Assembly (NCBI GenBank): GCA_963576735.1
Contig: OY755177.1
Span: forward strand, 15,624,001 to 15,688,000
Origin: Bedellia somnulentella
Taxonomy: Eukaryota > Arthropoda > Insecta > Lepidoptera > Bedelliidae
Direction of reading: 5' to 3'
Length of the DNA: 64,000 nt
Shown here: in pieces, positions 1 to 13,263 of the stretch
How the letters are laid out: each line of letters begins with the position of its first letter
Numbering within the stretch: position 1 is the stretch's first letter
Notes under the pieces: generated by a model
The model's database searches: none
What the model was told of the DNA's origin: nothing
The model's input: the letters and a program-made list of their open reading frames with translations, nothing else
Position numbers and translations under genes: made by a program

Positions 1-392
1 GTAATGTGCCATAAAACGAATACATTCTTCCATGTCAGATTGCCTACACTTACATGTACGACTAATCAAACCCACAATAAGAAATACAGAAGATTATGCA
101 ATTTTGTTAAAAGCCATAAAAAATTCTACAATAATTCCTGCTAAATATCTTAATATAAACTCATGAAGAAAGGTCAGGATCAGTACCTCAATAATTTTAC
201 AGACTATAGTTAGTCGGGATAATAAGTATAATTATTCGGGTCTTTTAGCTTTTATAGCTTATAAATGGTCTAGCTTTTATTTATTTTGTTTTACATATCA
301 ATAATTACTACTAAATTACTTTGTTTACTTTTAATAAAGCTAATACAGGTACGGTTAGAACATAACTGTATAATTAATTTGAGAATTTTAAC
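1..392. other. AT-rich non-coding sequence
   Basis: I see no open reading frame, RNA gene or recognisable repeat here. Confidence 0.6.
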
Positions 393-592
393 AGCTGGAA
401 ATATTTAAATATTTTTGTTCATGAAAACCTCATGTGCGGATAATTACTAATAAATAAAGAATAAATAGAGGAAGTATTACTAGTTAGAGGAGGTAGTATT
501 AGATTAGTATACCCGAGGTCGCGGGTTCGATTCCCGCCTGTGTCGAAATTTTTCTTTCCTCTATTTATTCTTTATTTATTAGCTGGAAATAT
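393..592. repeat. Palindromic tRNA-related element, copy 1, with 12-bp target duplication
   Basis: The element (405-580) is bounded by the direct repeat AGCTGGAAATAT at 393-404 and 581-592. Its ends are inverted: AATAAATAAAGAATAAATAG near 450-470 faces the complementary stretch near 560-580. Inside is a tRNA 3' half at about 508-545, with a T arm GCGGGTTCGATTCCCGC and an acceptor end CCTGTGTC. Three related copies occur near 14.1, 22.6 and 23.3 kb. The long direct repeat suggests insertion with target duplication. Whether it moves as a SINE or as a foldback DNA element cannot be told from one copy. Confidence 0.6.
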
Positions 593-1520
593 GTTTGATT
601 TTTATTTATTTATATAATAATACATACACAAACTCACATAATTGCTTGGTTCCCATTGAGAAGGCAGTGACCACCTGAGCATGTATCAATCATTTTAAAA
701 CATGATATTTGATCCACACTTTGGAAGCCTTATAGCTCATTCTATTTTGGAATACCCTCCGTGTAGTGTCTTACTGATATTACAATTAAATTATGCTATA
801 CCTTTTTTCTTCTTAATTAACCAAGTAAAGCATCACGATTGATGAATATTTTAAAAGTAATAAGTGGGGTATAGGTTAACCCCACTTATATAAGTGATGT
901 TTCGTATATTTAGTTGAAAAACATCATAAGGATAAATGTAGCTGTGTGAAATATCAGAACTATGTCTTTTTCTCGAAATAAATGACTTTTCAATAGTAAA
1001 GAAAATCGAACGTTTAGCCGCAAGGTTTTCTTTAAGTCGTATTGTGGTTTGGTCAGCGCTAACAATTTTATTGTCTTCCTTATTTTCTTTTATGAATGGC
1101 TTTAGCAGTTTAGTACGAGTGCTTTCATCAACTTTCACAATTGAACTTTACGAGCATACGAACGTATCTCGCACATTTAATATATTTATATAGTGAAGTC
1201 ATTTTAAGAAATGCTTACGTATTATAACGACCCCATCTTTTTCTGTTGGTCTCGTGTGAGATATGAAGCGTTTTTTTTTTGAATTGGGGTTTTTAAAAGA
1301 TGAGGAATGTGATTTTAAACCCATGAAGAATAATTTTTCATCTCTTTTCCCTTTAACTTTAAAAAGAGGCTAAGTCATGATCGTCTCTGATGCTGATGCT
1401 CCGAGCAGTAGCTACATTGTTTTGGGATAACAGATATAAGTATATTTTTTATAACATAACTTACGGCGATGTTTTGCGAGATATGGATAAAGATATGAAA
1501 ACAGATTAAAGATATATTAC
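593..1520. other. Non-coding, nothing recognised
   Basis: Only short chance reading frames are present. The 95-codon minus-strand frame at 851-1138 has no recognisable domain and no splice context. Confidence 0.5.

Positions 1521-1521
<1 letters not shown>

Positions 1522-1580
<59 letters not shown>
1522..1580. repeat. (TA)n microsatellite
   Basis: About 29 uninterrupted TA units directly abut the 5' junction of a truncated LINE end, so the LINE probably inserted at or in the repeat. Confidence 0.95.
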
Positions 1581-1583
<3 letters not shown>

Positions 1584-1650
1584 CGATAGTCTCTGCCTAC
1601 CCCAATGGGAACTAACGGCGTGAGAATATGTATGTATGTATGTATATATG
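1581..1650 (+). mobile_element. RTE LINE, 3' end only (very short 5'-truncated copy)
   Basis: Starts at GATCGATAGTCTCTGCC, which encodes the last few residues of the LINE ORF. It carries the CCCCAATGGG hairpin, the stop codon and a TATG-type tail. It matches the 3' end of the intact copy at 59.8-62.9 kb. Confidence 0.9.
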
Positions 1651-3637
1651 ACGTGACATTGTCTTTCATATTTCGCGCCCTTTATACAGTACTTAGAGAC
1701 AATAGCCATTCGGATTAGCAATATGAATACTTAAGAAATTTGGTGAATTGAATTGAAATACTAAGTTTGTATAAACATCTAACACAATATATATAAAAGC
1801 AATATTTTAACGACTGTAAACAGACTGCAACATAATACCCAATGTCCGCACCTTGATAATGGTTTTTCAAACGTATTATTGATTGTATCGAATAATTATA
1901 CTTATTCCACCAAAGTCTCGGACAAGCAAGTAAACCGAATCCTAGTTAATGGATGTGCAGTGTAACAGCAACTGTCAAGTTTGATACAATCTGTTTTTTT
2001 ATTTGATTGACGAAACTAAACGTACTAGATGGGATTAGAAAATAACACAACAAGATCTCGAATCTAACTCGGCTCGTATTCGCTATGCGGAGCTCAGACC
2101 ATCAGAGAAACACTGTTAATCTATTTATCTATGAATTATTCAAATGGTCAGCCTTTGGTGGTCTTTTATTGACGTATCTTGTTGGAACTTTTCCATCCGT
2201 TTATGTAAAACAAAGGCTCTCTCCCGCGGGGTATAGCTGGCCGGGTGACGTATGAACGGTTTCGAGACTTTCAACAAACAATTTGTGCCATAATATTAGT
2301 ACCTTTAGCCAACTACTAGTTTATGGTTTCCTCGAATTCGCACTCATAGATAATTGGACATCGGCCAATCATAATTTTGTTTTACCCTAGGCGACGCTAA
2401 AATATGCTTTGTTTTAATATTAATGTGAATGGATTTTGAGTAAAAACATAATTGGGGTGAAGGTTGTATAACTATTATCTTTTTTTTATTTATACTCTAG
2501 ATCAATGTAATATTACACTTATGAAATATGATTTTCATTATTTTTGTTTATAACACCATAACTGCAATTGAATCATATTTGTGGGTGAAACAAATTTATC
2601 AGAATGAATGTGTCTGGTTTGAACTTCAACATACTATTAATGATTCTTTTTTATCCAATCTGAGCAGAAATTTTGCACAACCAATTTCCAAAGTTAAACC
2701 TACAGTCAATTTAAATAGTATATTATTCATCATGGTACTCGACAAAAGTGCATAACAATAGAATGGACCTTCTGCAATAATTGCATATCCTTTAATATTT
2801 TAAAGCTATGTAATAAACGCATTCACACTAAATTATGTAATGCTTTTCACTAAACTTGCATGACCAAATGACCATTAGCTATTGTTTACCTTTACAATAT
2901 ACTAATATAATACCACTAAAAGCAATCCACAGTTGTTATTACGAAAGTTTACTCAATGGCTACGACGTTCCGTTACACTCATAATATTTACATTCGGTGA
3001 CATAAAGCTCCGTTTAACTATACACGGAATGCGGATATAACCGTTTTCAAAATATTTACTTTAGTGCTATAAATGTTATGACAAAAATATTAAGACCTAA
3101 TATTTTAAAAAAACAACCTTTGGCCATGTAATAGTGCATTTACTTTTAACTAGCATTACCGAGCTCAAATATCGGTTTCGTTAAAAAGCTCTAGCAAAGA
3201 GTTTAAGGGCACAGTTTTTTAATCAGTCATATTGTTAATGTAATGTTAATAATAAAAGTGCCACGCAGACATATTTATTACTGTTTAAAGTATTTATCAT
3301 GAAAAGTACACATCATCACAAGGAAAAGTTAGTAATGCTTGTTTTCTACTATTAATAATCTGATAAATGTGTGTAAAGCGAAATGAATAATTATAACTAG
3401 CAGTTGTTATAATCTCTCGGTGCCATATATAATACTATTTAAAGATAATTTATTCATGGTTATATTGTGCCATCATTGTAGTTACGTAAATAAATGGTTA
3501 TGAAATCTTATAATTAAAAGAGTGATTACTAAAAATTTGTGTCATCAAAACTGAGAAACGTTGCATTCTGTTTTAATTATTTAAACGTTCAGTCAACACC
3601 GCTACTGTGAGATGAAAATAGAGAAAATAAAAAATAG
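1651..3637. other. Non-coding, nothing recognised
   Basis: AT-rich with scattered stops in all frames. The 75-codon frame at 2528-2755 has no recognisable features. Confidence 0.5.
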
Positions 3638-3645
3638 ATCATTAA

Positions 3646-3836
3646 ACCACTAGGACCAAAATGAGAGTGTGCTCAAAAAGGCTGGCGTCCGTAGTATGAA
3701 GTATAAAAGAGCACGAATGAAAAGATTGATGGATGTAAACGAAGCTAGAGAGGTTTGTCAGGATCGTACGAAGTGGCGATCGACAGTCTCTGCCTACCCC
3801 AATGGGAACTAATGGCGTGAGTATATGTATGTATGT
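3646..3836 (+). mobile_element. RTE LINE, 5'-truncated 191-bp copy with target duplication
   Basis: Encodes the last ~50 residues of the LINE ORF and ends with a (TATG)n tail. It is flanked by the direct repeat ATCATTAA at 3638-3645 and 3837-3844. This is a typical dead-on-arrival product of target-primed reverse transcription. Confidence 0.93.
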
Positions 3837-3844
3837 ATCATTAA

Positions 3845-6800
3845 TGTGATTGCTGAAAACTGAACCTTTAACTTTTCATGCATTTTGTTTATATTTGACC
3901 AAGTCTGTGGTCCTTTAGAAGACTGTTCTGGACTAGGAGGTTAGGCGTTTTATTCCTACTAGTCACCACGTGATTACATCACATAACATACAAAAAAATA
4001 TATTTTTAAGTGTATGCAAACAACAAACCATATTACCAGTTTTAATCATTCTTTGTTTGATTGATGGCGTAATTCTATTTTCTTTGGAATAGTCATCAAA
4101 GTTGGTCCTATATTATTTAAACAACTCTCACTAAAACAAGGGATATATTTTAATGCTAAGTTACAAATAATATAATTATATCATCAAAACTATTACGATG
4201 GAAAAAAAATATGTTATTAGAAAATAATAGTCACAATTACAAAAATTCCATTTTGCTCCACCTTAATAACTTAGTTTTTAAATTAATGTTAGTATACCTG
4301 TGTAATCATGAGCCTGTACGAAACCTTTAAATTAAAGAAATGACTAAATTTCACCTACTTGTAATAAAGCAAAGTATAATTAAAAATTGAGACATACCAA
4401 AAAATGAGCTTAAATTTGAACGTTTGGCGTTAACTCATATTTACAAAGGTATATGTATGCATTACTTTAATTAATGGCCTAGTTAATAAATTAAACAAAT
4501 AAACTATTGAAAATAATGTAAGCAAAATGTTTGCTAAGTTCTTTTTACGTTTGTGAGCAAATCATTGCAACCTAAATATTTGAAATGACAATATCAATGA
4601 CAATGCTGAGCTCCGTTGCAATCCGCAAAAATGGCGTGAGAATTCTGACATTACTACGATTGTCATTAGTATTACACCTCGCACCTACAATATAGTGTAC
4701 ATGATTTTCAATTACGATTTGCAACCTTACCACGCCTTTGTAAAGATCAGATTGCTTTGAAAGTTTCAAGATGCGTAATGAGGTTTTTGTCAGGGTTCTT
4801 ATATCTTATGTATGAGTCGGAAATTAATTTTGTATCGCACGTTATCTCGTTGGATTGCCACTTTTCTTTCTCTTGCACATGTTAACTGATAAATTAGATT
4901 ATTATTTTAAATTACGGTTGTATTTTACAAAATGGACATGCGTGCACATTAAATTTGTAATTATGATATACCAGCTACCTTAGCTGGTATTTATCATAGA
5001 TAAAATAATATAGAGAAAAGAATTTTTAATTTCTAACAACAATATGCATAATTATTAAAATATTGAAGCTGAGAGACAAAAGTGGCAACATCCGAACGAG
5101 TTGGTGGTAGTTTTATTTTTCTTCTTGTATAGCTTGAATTTAAATGCCATGTATTAGAGTATATAATAAATATTAGATTAACTCATTTACACAAAAATAA
5201 TGACATGAATAAATAAATGTTAGCTTTTCAATAATAGATAAACTAAATCTTTCACCGTTGTTGCCAATACAAGTTCAAAAGCGTAAAAGGAAACGTGAGC
5301 CTTCAAATTATACAATCGCGTGTTGATTTTATCATTTTATTCAAATATAAACATCACTATTGTTATTGTTTTTTAAATGTTGTATTTATGTACAATTGAA
5401 AAAAATGAAATAAATAAGGCTGGTTAAAATTGAAATTCCACAAAAAAATATTATTATCAAATAGTTTTCAAAACATTTTGTTAATTCTTTCATAAGTTAT
5501 ATGTCTCATAAAAAAAAACAATAAAAAAAGATGCAATCAAATTAAAATACTAACAAAATATGTCCGTAACTGAATATATGCATTAAACATATTCACTTTG
5601 TAACTATTGTTCGCGTTGGAAGAATTATCTTATCTGTTTTGACATTCCTTAGTATTTTTTACTCACCAGATTGCATCTTATGCCATTGACATTTATTTAA
5701 AGCGTAATTTATATTGGTAGTACTGATGTTTTTAATAATGGTTAGGCTTAACAAATTCATATGAATTGAATTAAGTAGCTATATACTATGAGTATATTGC
5801 ACCAACTGTAAGTCCAGCGGCTTCTGTTTTAACAGTAGCGTAGTGAAGCCATGCCAAAGACATCAACGCGCGTGACACATTACGAATGTATACCAATATT
5901 TTGTTTTTGGTTCTATAAGTCTTTAATTATTATTAGGTCTCATTTACTTTATTTTAATTTACGTATAGTGTGTGTATAAGTTATCTTACTAAATTCTAAT
6001 TAAGTAAGTGAACTTACGTAAATTTTCGGGGGTAGACTATCGAGCCCATTTTTACCCAGACAACCTATCTACATGATAAAATGCACGCTGTTCAGTGCTA
6101 TATAATAGAATATTGTTAAAAAGCTACGAACAACAGTTCAAACGTCTTATTCATACTGTATTCTTAATATTAAGCTCTTCAAAATACTCGTACATTGCTG
6201 ATGAAAGTAATATTTTATTAGGAACCCGAAGCCCGGAAACAGTTTAATTTGGATTAAGCAGGTTTCAGATGATTGCACGTATTACGCTACACGCTAATAA
6301 GTCAGTACCAAATTTACTTTCTCAGTGTAACGCATCGTTTATTGGAGCAGCTTCTAATCACCATGAGAACTTAGACTATCTGAATTTATTACTTATAATT
6401 ATATATTTTGCTATTGGGTAATACAAGATCTATAACGATTTAGTGTTAGTATAGAATAGCACTACTTAACGTGTTCCTTTTATTAGCGTGCATAGTGGAT
6501 TAAAACGGGAGCATACCTGCACGATGTGATGTTGAGCATACATATTTATTTCTTATTTTATAAATTATATATTTTTTAGGATTTATGTACGTTTGCAAGC
6601 TATTTTTGCTGATCTCATGTAATAATATTATTAAGTACCTACTATTGATATATCTTTTATATTATCTGAAAAATACACAATTATTTAGAACATTCCCAAA
6701 GGAACTTTCGTCGGCACATGCATTAAGTCTCTCAACTTTACTTATATAAATCAAAAAACAGACAAGCCAATTGATCATAATTTGATTATAATTATTAATA

Positions 6801-7235
6801 TCTTGGAAACAAACAATAATATACTATAATAGATTCACTTATAATAACAAGCTTAGCTGAAGCTAAATTCTGTAGAAATAGTTAAATGCGATTTATGCCA
6901 AAAACGCAACTTAATGACCTCTATCACGATCGCAATAGCGTAAAAAAGTTGATCAACGTAAACAAGTTTTTACTAATTATGTATGTATTCCATATTGCAC
7001 TTTATATGAATTCTAATAACCATGTTTAACTCGTGTCGAAATTAGCGAATTTGTAATCATTTACTCGGTTAAACATACTTCGGTTTTTTATTAAGAAATT
7101 TCGATGTCGATGTCGAAATTTGAAAGTAAACTAGGAAAAATTGGACAACGTTTATTGCGGATTACACATATGAACGAAATATTATACTTGTAGTTTTAAG
7201 TGATATAAATTCTTGTTTATTTATTTCGACGTGGA
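3845..7235. other. 3.4 kb non-coding, nothing recognised
   Basis: AT-rich intergenic or intronic sequence. I found no convincing exon, tRNA or repeat family member on either strand. Confidence 0.5.
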
Positions 7236-7425
7236 TTGTTAGCGTAGACTAGTACTCCCAATCCTTCCCGCGGGTGTCATAAGAGTGATTTTTGGCTGAT
7301 GTGGTTGGAGACCTCCTTTATTTGACAATCTTTTCCTAACCCAACCGTAAAAGTAGTTTAGGAATTTTAAATTCTGAAGCTCTGGCTACCCCATTTTAGA
7401 TATGAAGCTTGTTTGTGTGTCTGTT
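7236..7425 (+). mobile_element. SINE-A, diverged copy
   Basis: Retains the diagnostic blocks in order: CCCGCGGGTGTCATAAGAG, GATGTGGTTGGAGACC, CTTTATTTGACAATCTTTTC and AAGCTCTGGCTACCCC. The GTGAGTATATG tail is eroded, so this is an old insertion. Confidence 0.8.
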
Positions 7426-7805
7426 TTATTGTAATGTTATTTTCAATATTGACAATGTTTGTGTAATAGGGTATTAGATGATATGTTAATGAGCAATTAG
7501 AGTTGTATATAAGGTGAATTTAAATTTGACGATATAATAGCGATTTTATGTATATAAAGTAGTACTAGTATTCTTGAGACAAAGTCAGTATCTAAGAGAG
7601 CAACACTCATTGAATGGTTTGTTCTCGGTCGCGCATTATCCAACAATTTCCTATACCATTTCAACTGAACTATGACTTTTGCGGTGCACGGCGTACGGCG
7701 TAGGTGATCTAATCTAATTGAATAATACTCAACCTTGTTTTCAAACTACTTCCACACAGTGTTCATCAATTGGAAATATGCCATGAAAGAGGTACTAATT
7801 TCATG

Positions 7806-7893
7806 CATACATGTATATACTCACGGCTAGAAATCCCTAGAAGGGATAGCCAGACCTAAGGAATTAGAAATTCCTCAACCACTTTTGGATTAT
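7806..7893 (-). mobile_element. SINE-A, 5'-truncated copy
   Basis: Reads on the minus strand as ...GAGGAATTTCTAATTCC, then CTACCC and the CCGTGAGTATATAC end. Only the 3' third of the family consensus is present. Confidence 0.85.
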
Positions 7894-8569
7894 AATTAAT
7901 GATATAATTAATAATGCACTGTAATTAATATACGGTATGATTTATTAATAAATAATAAATGTAATATCAGCTATCACATCGGTAATAAAAATAGCGATGA
8001 GGTTCTCAATGGACTATTTTTAAGCCAATCAACATATACAGAAGTAGAAATCCATCCATTTGGTATCTTTACTATCAATTTATAAAATGTGTCTGAAATT
8101 TTGCTCTATTTAGGTAAAGACAATGCTGGTATCATCGTAATACCATCATTACCTGAAATTATTTTTGACGTATTACAGTGTTTTGCTTAAAATGATAATA
8201 TTTTAATCTAACCAGCTTTTCCGATACATTTTTATGAAACTATGTTTAACCTATTTCAATGGTATATCGATCAGCATGAGAATAAAAATAAACAAAGTTA
8301 TGTTAGTTACTTGCTTTCGTTGACATTTAAAACAAAACAGGCCGAAGAGTTCAGAGATTACCATAAATTACTCATTTGGCTTTTTAATAATATAATTCAG
8401 ATCCACTGGTATAAATCAAAACAGAAAATCGTTTACTCCGTATGAGTCCAAAGGGGGTGACAGACGTGCTTATTTTTCTAGAAGTACTTGAGTAATTTTT
8501 CGCGAATAATTGATATCTGGCATTACCGTTGTATAATTTTAATTGATCGTAGGTCTGTAATACGCAAGC
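7894..8569. other. Non-coding, nothing recognised
   Basis: The 67-codon frame at 8242-8445 is low-complexity and lysine/asparagine rich, as expected of AT-rich DNA. I do not call it a gene. Confidence 0.5.
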
Positions 8570-8579
8570 CTTAAAAATT

Positions 8580-8790
8580 GCCCAAAATCAGGCATCACTC
8601 GCGTCGTGCACAGCCTTACATCGCAAAGACGTCACGTCAATAAATCATTATTGAACAATGCATGTAGCGGTGATAAATGAGTCGGCAGCGCATGCGCAAT
8701 AGCTCAGTGTGTTTTTAGTATCCCATCTCCGAGTGCGCTCGCGGCCAAATGAAGTTGTTGTTAATTCGTAATTCACACTCCGGCCAAAGG
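8580..8790. promoter_or_regulatory. Candidate promoter or enhancer with CRE-like and NRF1-like sites
   Basis: This patch is more GC-rich than its surroundings. It holds two overlapping ACGTCA half-sites (8629-8639), a perfect palindromic GCGCATGCGC (8688-8697, the NRF1/Ewg consensus), and the arthropod initiator-like TCAGT at 8704-8708, 6 bp further on. No coding exon is visible nearby, so a target gene cannot be named. The reading rests on motif clustering only. Confidence 0.3.
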
Positions 8791-9888
8791 TCGCCGTTAC
8801 TACATATGTAATTTAAAGTAATCAATCGTCTGTTGTACAGTTGTACAGTTCATTGTTACAAAGCTTAAACCTATTGCGGACGTAGAAAATATATACTTAA
8901 TCTAATTGTTTGATTTAATTGCGTTAGCTAAAGCGGATGACTGTTCCTCGATTATGATGATTAAATGATATTATCATAATCATAAGCATTTCATTTCACA
9001 TGCTTTTTTGGTCATAAAACTTCAATTTAAAATTTAATTCGTCTGTTTTGTAATAGGATCCATTTGTTACAAAATGACTTAACGGATTAATAAATGTTCT
9101 TAAAAAGTGTCCAATGTCCAAACTAGGTTCACAGTAGTAGACTTTAACACGAACATCGACTATGAGTTTGTACTAGAAACATATTGTACAACTATCGTCA
9201 CAAAAAACAATTATATAACTTATATCTCATTCATAAACATAAGATACTAAAAACCGAAATCCTTCTGAATGACAAGTATTCCGTCCTCAATAATGTAGTA
9301 GAAGATACATCGCACAATCTAACTATTATACTGGCTACATCGTTATCAATTGATTATCTTCTAATTATAATTTCCAACTTATAACAATTAATCTCGACTT
9401 ACTATTTTGCCTATTGAAATCTCAGTTCACACTGAGAGTAACGTTTACATTTTACGAATTCTATGAGAAGTTTAGTTATTCTATGTGAAATTCAACAAGG
9501 TGTATGATTAGTGTAACGGAATGTGGTGTCAATGGAATCGTGAGAATGCAAGAGACACCTACATCTAATAATTCTTTGTCTCCCTTTCACTTGCCTAATT
9601 TTCTGATTAATTGCATCGCGGGAAAACTTTATTAAATTCTATATTATGTAACCAAAAGCTCAACCTTTTAATGAGAAGCAATAAGTCACCGCGTATTACG
9701 TTAAATATATTTCGTTTTTGGAATACTTATGAGGCTTGTAAGAAATCTGATATAACGAATTGAGTAACAATAAGTATCATATCAATATCATACAAGTAGT
9801 TTTTGACAACCACAAACATTTATTTTTATTGATGGCTATATTGTTTCGGCTTCAAATAATATATTTCGTTTATAATCAAAGTTTTACA
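8791..9888. other. Non-coding, nothing recognised
   Basis: AT-rich with only chance frames. Confidence 0.5.
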
Positions 9889-9965
9889 AAAAGTGACTGA
9901 AAAATTTCTAACTCCGAAGCTCGGGATGACCCCTTATGGATTTATAGCCGTGAGTATAATGAATG
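9889..9965 (+). mobile_element. SINE-A, 3' fragment
   Basis: Begins near AAAAAGTGACTGAAAAATTT and ends GGATTTATAGCCGTGAGTAT, followed by a degenerate tail. It is a short 5'-truncated copy. Confidence 0.75.
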
Positions 9966-10334
9966 TTTATGATGCAAATTGCAGGATTATAAGTGCGACC
10001 TCAATATGATAAGTGATATGTGCTTAGAACAGAATATTTTGGTGTACCTTTTGATTTCGAAAGATAACATGATTAATGATATGTTTATGAAGTGGTCTAT
10101 GGTTTTGATTAGGCAATGAAGAAAGATGTTTAACGACAAACCATCACGGCTTGCGACAAGATTCGTGCGTGCCAGATGCGCGCGGCACCATCCGATCAAA
10201 GAGACTATTTTCAATATCAAAGAGCAACGTGGACAGCATATGCCCCTACAGTTTCCTTAAACTTCTTTAAAGTATTTAAAAAAAAGCAAAACAGAAGTTA
10301 AACGCCCATTAGATAATATTAAAATAAAGTTTTG
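9966..10334. other. Non-coding, nothing recognised
   Basis: The sequence up to the LINE target site holds no recognisable element. Confidence 0.5.
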
Positions 10335-10348
10335 ATTAATGTATAAAG

Positions 10349-10997
10349 TTAACTGGGAAGTTTGTTTACAAGGGATGGAAAATGTGATGAAGACATTGAA
10401 AGAAGAGTGAAAAAGGGTAATGCGGTAAATGGAGCAATGAATAGCCTTATGACCTGTCAATCGGTGTCTGAAAAGGCCCGAATGGCTGTGCATGATGCTG
10501 TTCTTGTTCCTACGCTTATGTATGGAAGCGAATGTTGGGTGTGGCAGAAGAAGCATGAGAGCAGAGTGAATGCAGTAGAGATGAGTTCCCTCAGAAAAAT
10601 TGTAATGTTAGATTGTGTGACAGAGTGAGAAATAGTGTTATTCGTGAAAAGTGTGGTGTGAAAGATGATATTGTAAGAAAGATAGAAAAAGGAATGTTGA
10701 GATGGTTTGGGCACATAGAGAGGATGGATGATAGAAAATTGGTAAAAGGGATCTATAGAGCTAGTGTGGATGGTAATGTTAGTAGAGGACGACCACGGAG
10801 AACACAATTGGACCAAATTGAGAGTGTGCTCAAAAAGGCTGGCGTCCGAAGTATGAAGAACAAAAGAGCATGTATGAAAAGATTGATGGATGTAAACGAA
10901 GCTAGAGAGGTTTGTCAGGATCGTACGAAGTGGCGATCGATAGTCTCTGCCTACCCCAATGGGAATTAATGGCGTGAGTATATGTATGTATGTATGT
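10349..10997 (+). mobile_element. RTE LINE, 5'-truncated copy with 14-bp target duplication and a frameshift
   Basis: The copy covers the region after the RT palm (YLGSLFTRDG onward) to the ORF end and tail. It is flanked by ATTAATGTATAAAG at 10335-10348 and 10998-11011. One T is missing in CAGAAAAATTGTAATG (near 10600), compared with CAGAAAAATTTGTAATG in the copies at 44.6 and 62.5 kb. The deletion breaks the frame, so the coding remnant reads as two overlapping frames (10362-10628 and 10613-10969). It belongs to the same subfamily as the intact element at 59.8 kb. Confidence 0.95.
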
Positions 10998-11011
10998 ATT
11001 AATGTATAAAG

Positions 11012-11680
11012 CGTAGTAGTCAGTGATAGGTCCTCTTGAAAGGGCGAGTGATGTGCGAAGGCGCTTGCCGTAATCTTTCCTCGTGACTTGGTATTAAGTT
11101 TCACTCCCTTGCTGCCGCCGCCGCCAGTAATAGATTGTGTGACTGAGTATGTGAGGCTACTACACTTGAACATGATTTCTTTCAATTAAGTCAAAACAAA
11201 CAAGGAACCGAATAGAACGCTTAACTGCCAGTGCAATATTAGCCATGTAATGTTACAAAATACATATTTGCGTGTTACCGGAGAATTTATCTTTTTGAAC
11301 ATTGCACTTTAGATTGATATTTGATGGTAGATGTTTCTTCTGTTATTTAAATATAAAATAGGTGTATAAAATCATATAAAGTGGAACACAGATCAAGTTA
11401 GCCCCAAAGTAAATACAATACAGGTATTCTATCTCAACAATTAAATATAATGTTGCTTAATAAAATATATAAATAATTATAAATATATAACATCAAAGAA
11501 TAATTTGAAATCTCTAAATGGGGATCAAACCCGCTTCATGCTACAACCCGACCCAAAACCTGTATAATCTTCATGTCACGTAAGAACTGGAAACTTTTTT
11601 TCGCATAATCTGACATGAATTTAGCCTGCAATGTTTTCATTAAATTAAAGACATGGGGTTTTTGTACGAAATCCATGACC
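11012..11680. other. Non-coding, nothing recognised
   Basis: Contains a short (CCG)n run near 11111-11125. No gene or repeat family is recognised. Confidence 0.5.
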
Positions 11681-11681
11681 C

Positions 11682-11746
11682 AGTGGTAAGGAGATTCGCT
11701 TCTGGATTCGGATATCACGGTTTCAATCACACCGCTGTATACTGTA
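11682..11746 (+). repeat. Possible degenerate tRNA-derived SINE head
   Basis: GACCCAGTGGTAAGG resembles a Pol III A box, and GGTTTCAATCAC, about 45 bp on, resembles a B box. Neither is exact and no SINE body is recognised after it. Confidence 0.25.
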
Positions 11747-11749
11747 TAT

Positions 11750-13262
11750 GATGATTATCAAAAGTTTTTTCCTAATCTTAGGTATTATTTATATGTGTGG
11801 ATATCCAATGCACAAGTCACCAGTTTTATTCTCTTATGCACAATTCAATCTGTGTTCCATGAACGATAGTGTAATCAATTCCCATCAAAAGTATAAATAT
11901 CGTCCGCTAATTTATAATCACCTGTTTGGGCTATTATAGATGCTTTTGATATTTTTATTAGAAATGTCCGGAAGTTAAGGTTTCCATTTGCAGATATCAC
12001 AAGTGAAGTGTGCACTTTTGGTATTGTTGAAATTTCTCATAGAATTGCTATTTCGTGAGAACGAGCGGATGTGCCGACGCTAACCAGTCACGGATTACGT
12101 CGGATAACTATTTAAGCTATTTTGCGCTTCCTAGTCTATGACTCTGACGACAAAAAAGAGAATTAATATGATATAGCATATTCTGAATCTCTATTAATAT
12201 AAAATTATAAGTACCAAACGATCGATGTCCAAACAATTACTGATACGATATCGGGTGAGATATAATATGATTAACTATCATTAAAGATCACGAGACATAA
12301 TAGATGGTAAATAAAAGCTGAATTTTGGAGGCTTGAATCAATATAAATTTACATATTATTTTAGAGATTAATGATAAGAAATTGTAATAAGGTTACAATC
12401 CACTTAACGGACACAAAAAATATGATTGAAAAACATGTCGGCTTTTATTTCGCTTTAATGAATGACCCAATCATTCAATAACCTTATATAAATGTTAAGC
12501 TTGGTATGTCTGATCAGTGTGAAACGGTCGCACGCTAATGTTTAAAAGATTAGTGATGGAATGGCGGGCAATTTCCTCGAAGATTACTTATTGGAAAGTA
12601 CAAAATGAACTCTTTCGAATGTCCAACGCCAATACTTATCGCGATTCATGCACTAACTATACAGTCCAATTATATATCTTTGTTATATTATTTTTCTAAG
12701 CTAAATCTTTTAAAATAAATTCCGTTGTTCCTATAAATTTACCATGCCTCTTTTGGCCCTAAACAACTATAACATAACTTAACAACTATGAAAAATTAGG
12801 AACTTAACTGAACTGAAAATATTATGTTTAATTTTGTTCGTAGTTAAATCTTCAACTAACTTAGCAAAGTAACTTTTGCTCGGTCTTTTACCAAATAAGT
12901 GAGTAATTTTGAGTTGTATTAAATATTTTGTATAAATTATCTGTTTTTGGTTGGTGTTGATAGTTCTAATTTTCAGATAATCAGTTGTGACTTTTGAAGC
13001 ATTTCGCGTTGTGAAAATGTATGCTGACATCAACTTTCTAAGCACTAGCTCCGCGACCCAAAACACGAGATACAAAAGTAAAGGTAGTTTACATAGTAAT
13101 TTATAGATTGATAGATAAAAGCATTTCTCACAAAGCATTAACAATGCTGTTACGTTAACTATAATAAACATTGAATTTACAATTAAGATATTATGTCGTA
13201 TGATTACTTCATCACATTTTGCTCCCAATCCTAAGATATCAGTGGTGGTAGTAGAACTAGTA
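11750..13262. other. 1.5 kb non-coding, nothing recognised
   Basis: The 149-codon minus-strand frame at 12779-13228 is rich in Ile/Leu/Lys/Asn, has no motif, and lacks support from neighbouring exons. It is most likely a chance frame. Confidence 0.45.
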
Positions 13263-13263
13263 G

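Noticed and set aside
1506..1721. 71-codon minus-strand frame with IYIYIY repeats
   Set aside because: It is a translation of the (TA)n microsatellite plus a LINE tail, not a protein.
10457..11185. 242-codon minus-strand frame
   Set aside because: It is antisense to the RTE LINE copy. Similar frames recur antisense to every copy (27264-27813, 33476-33952, 44437-44808, 62380-62751).
12779..13228. 149-codon minus frame as a membrane protein
   Set aside because: Hydrophobicity comes from AT-rich codons. There are no motifs, no splice context and no repeat copies.
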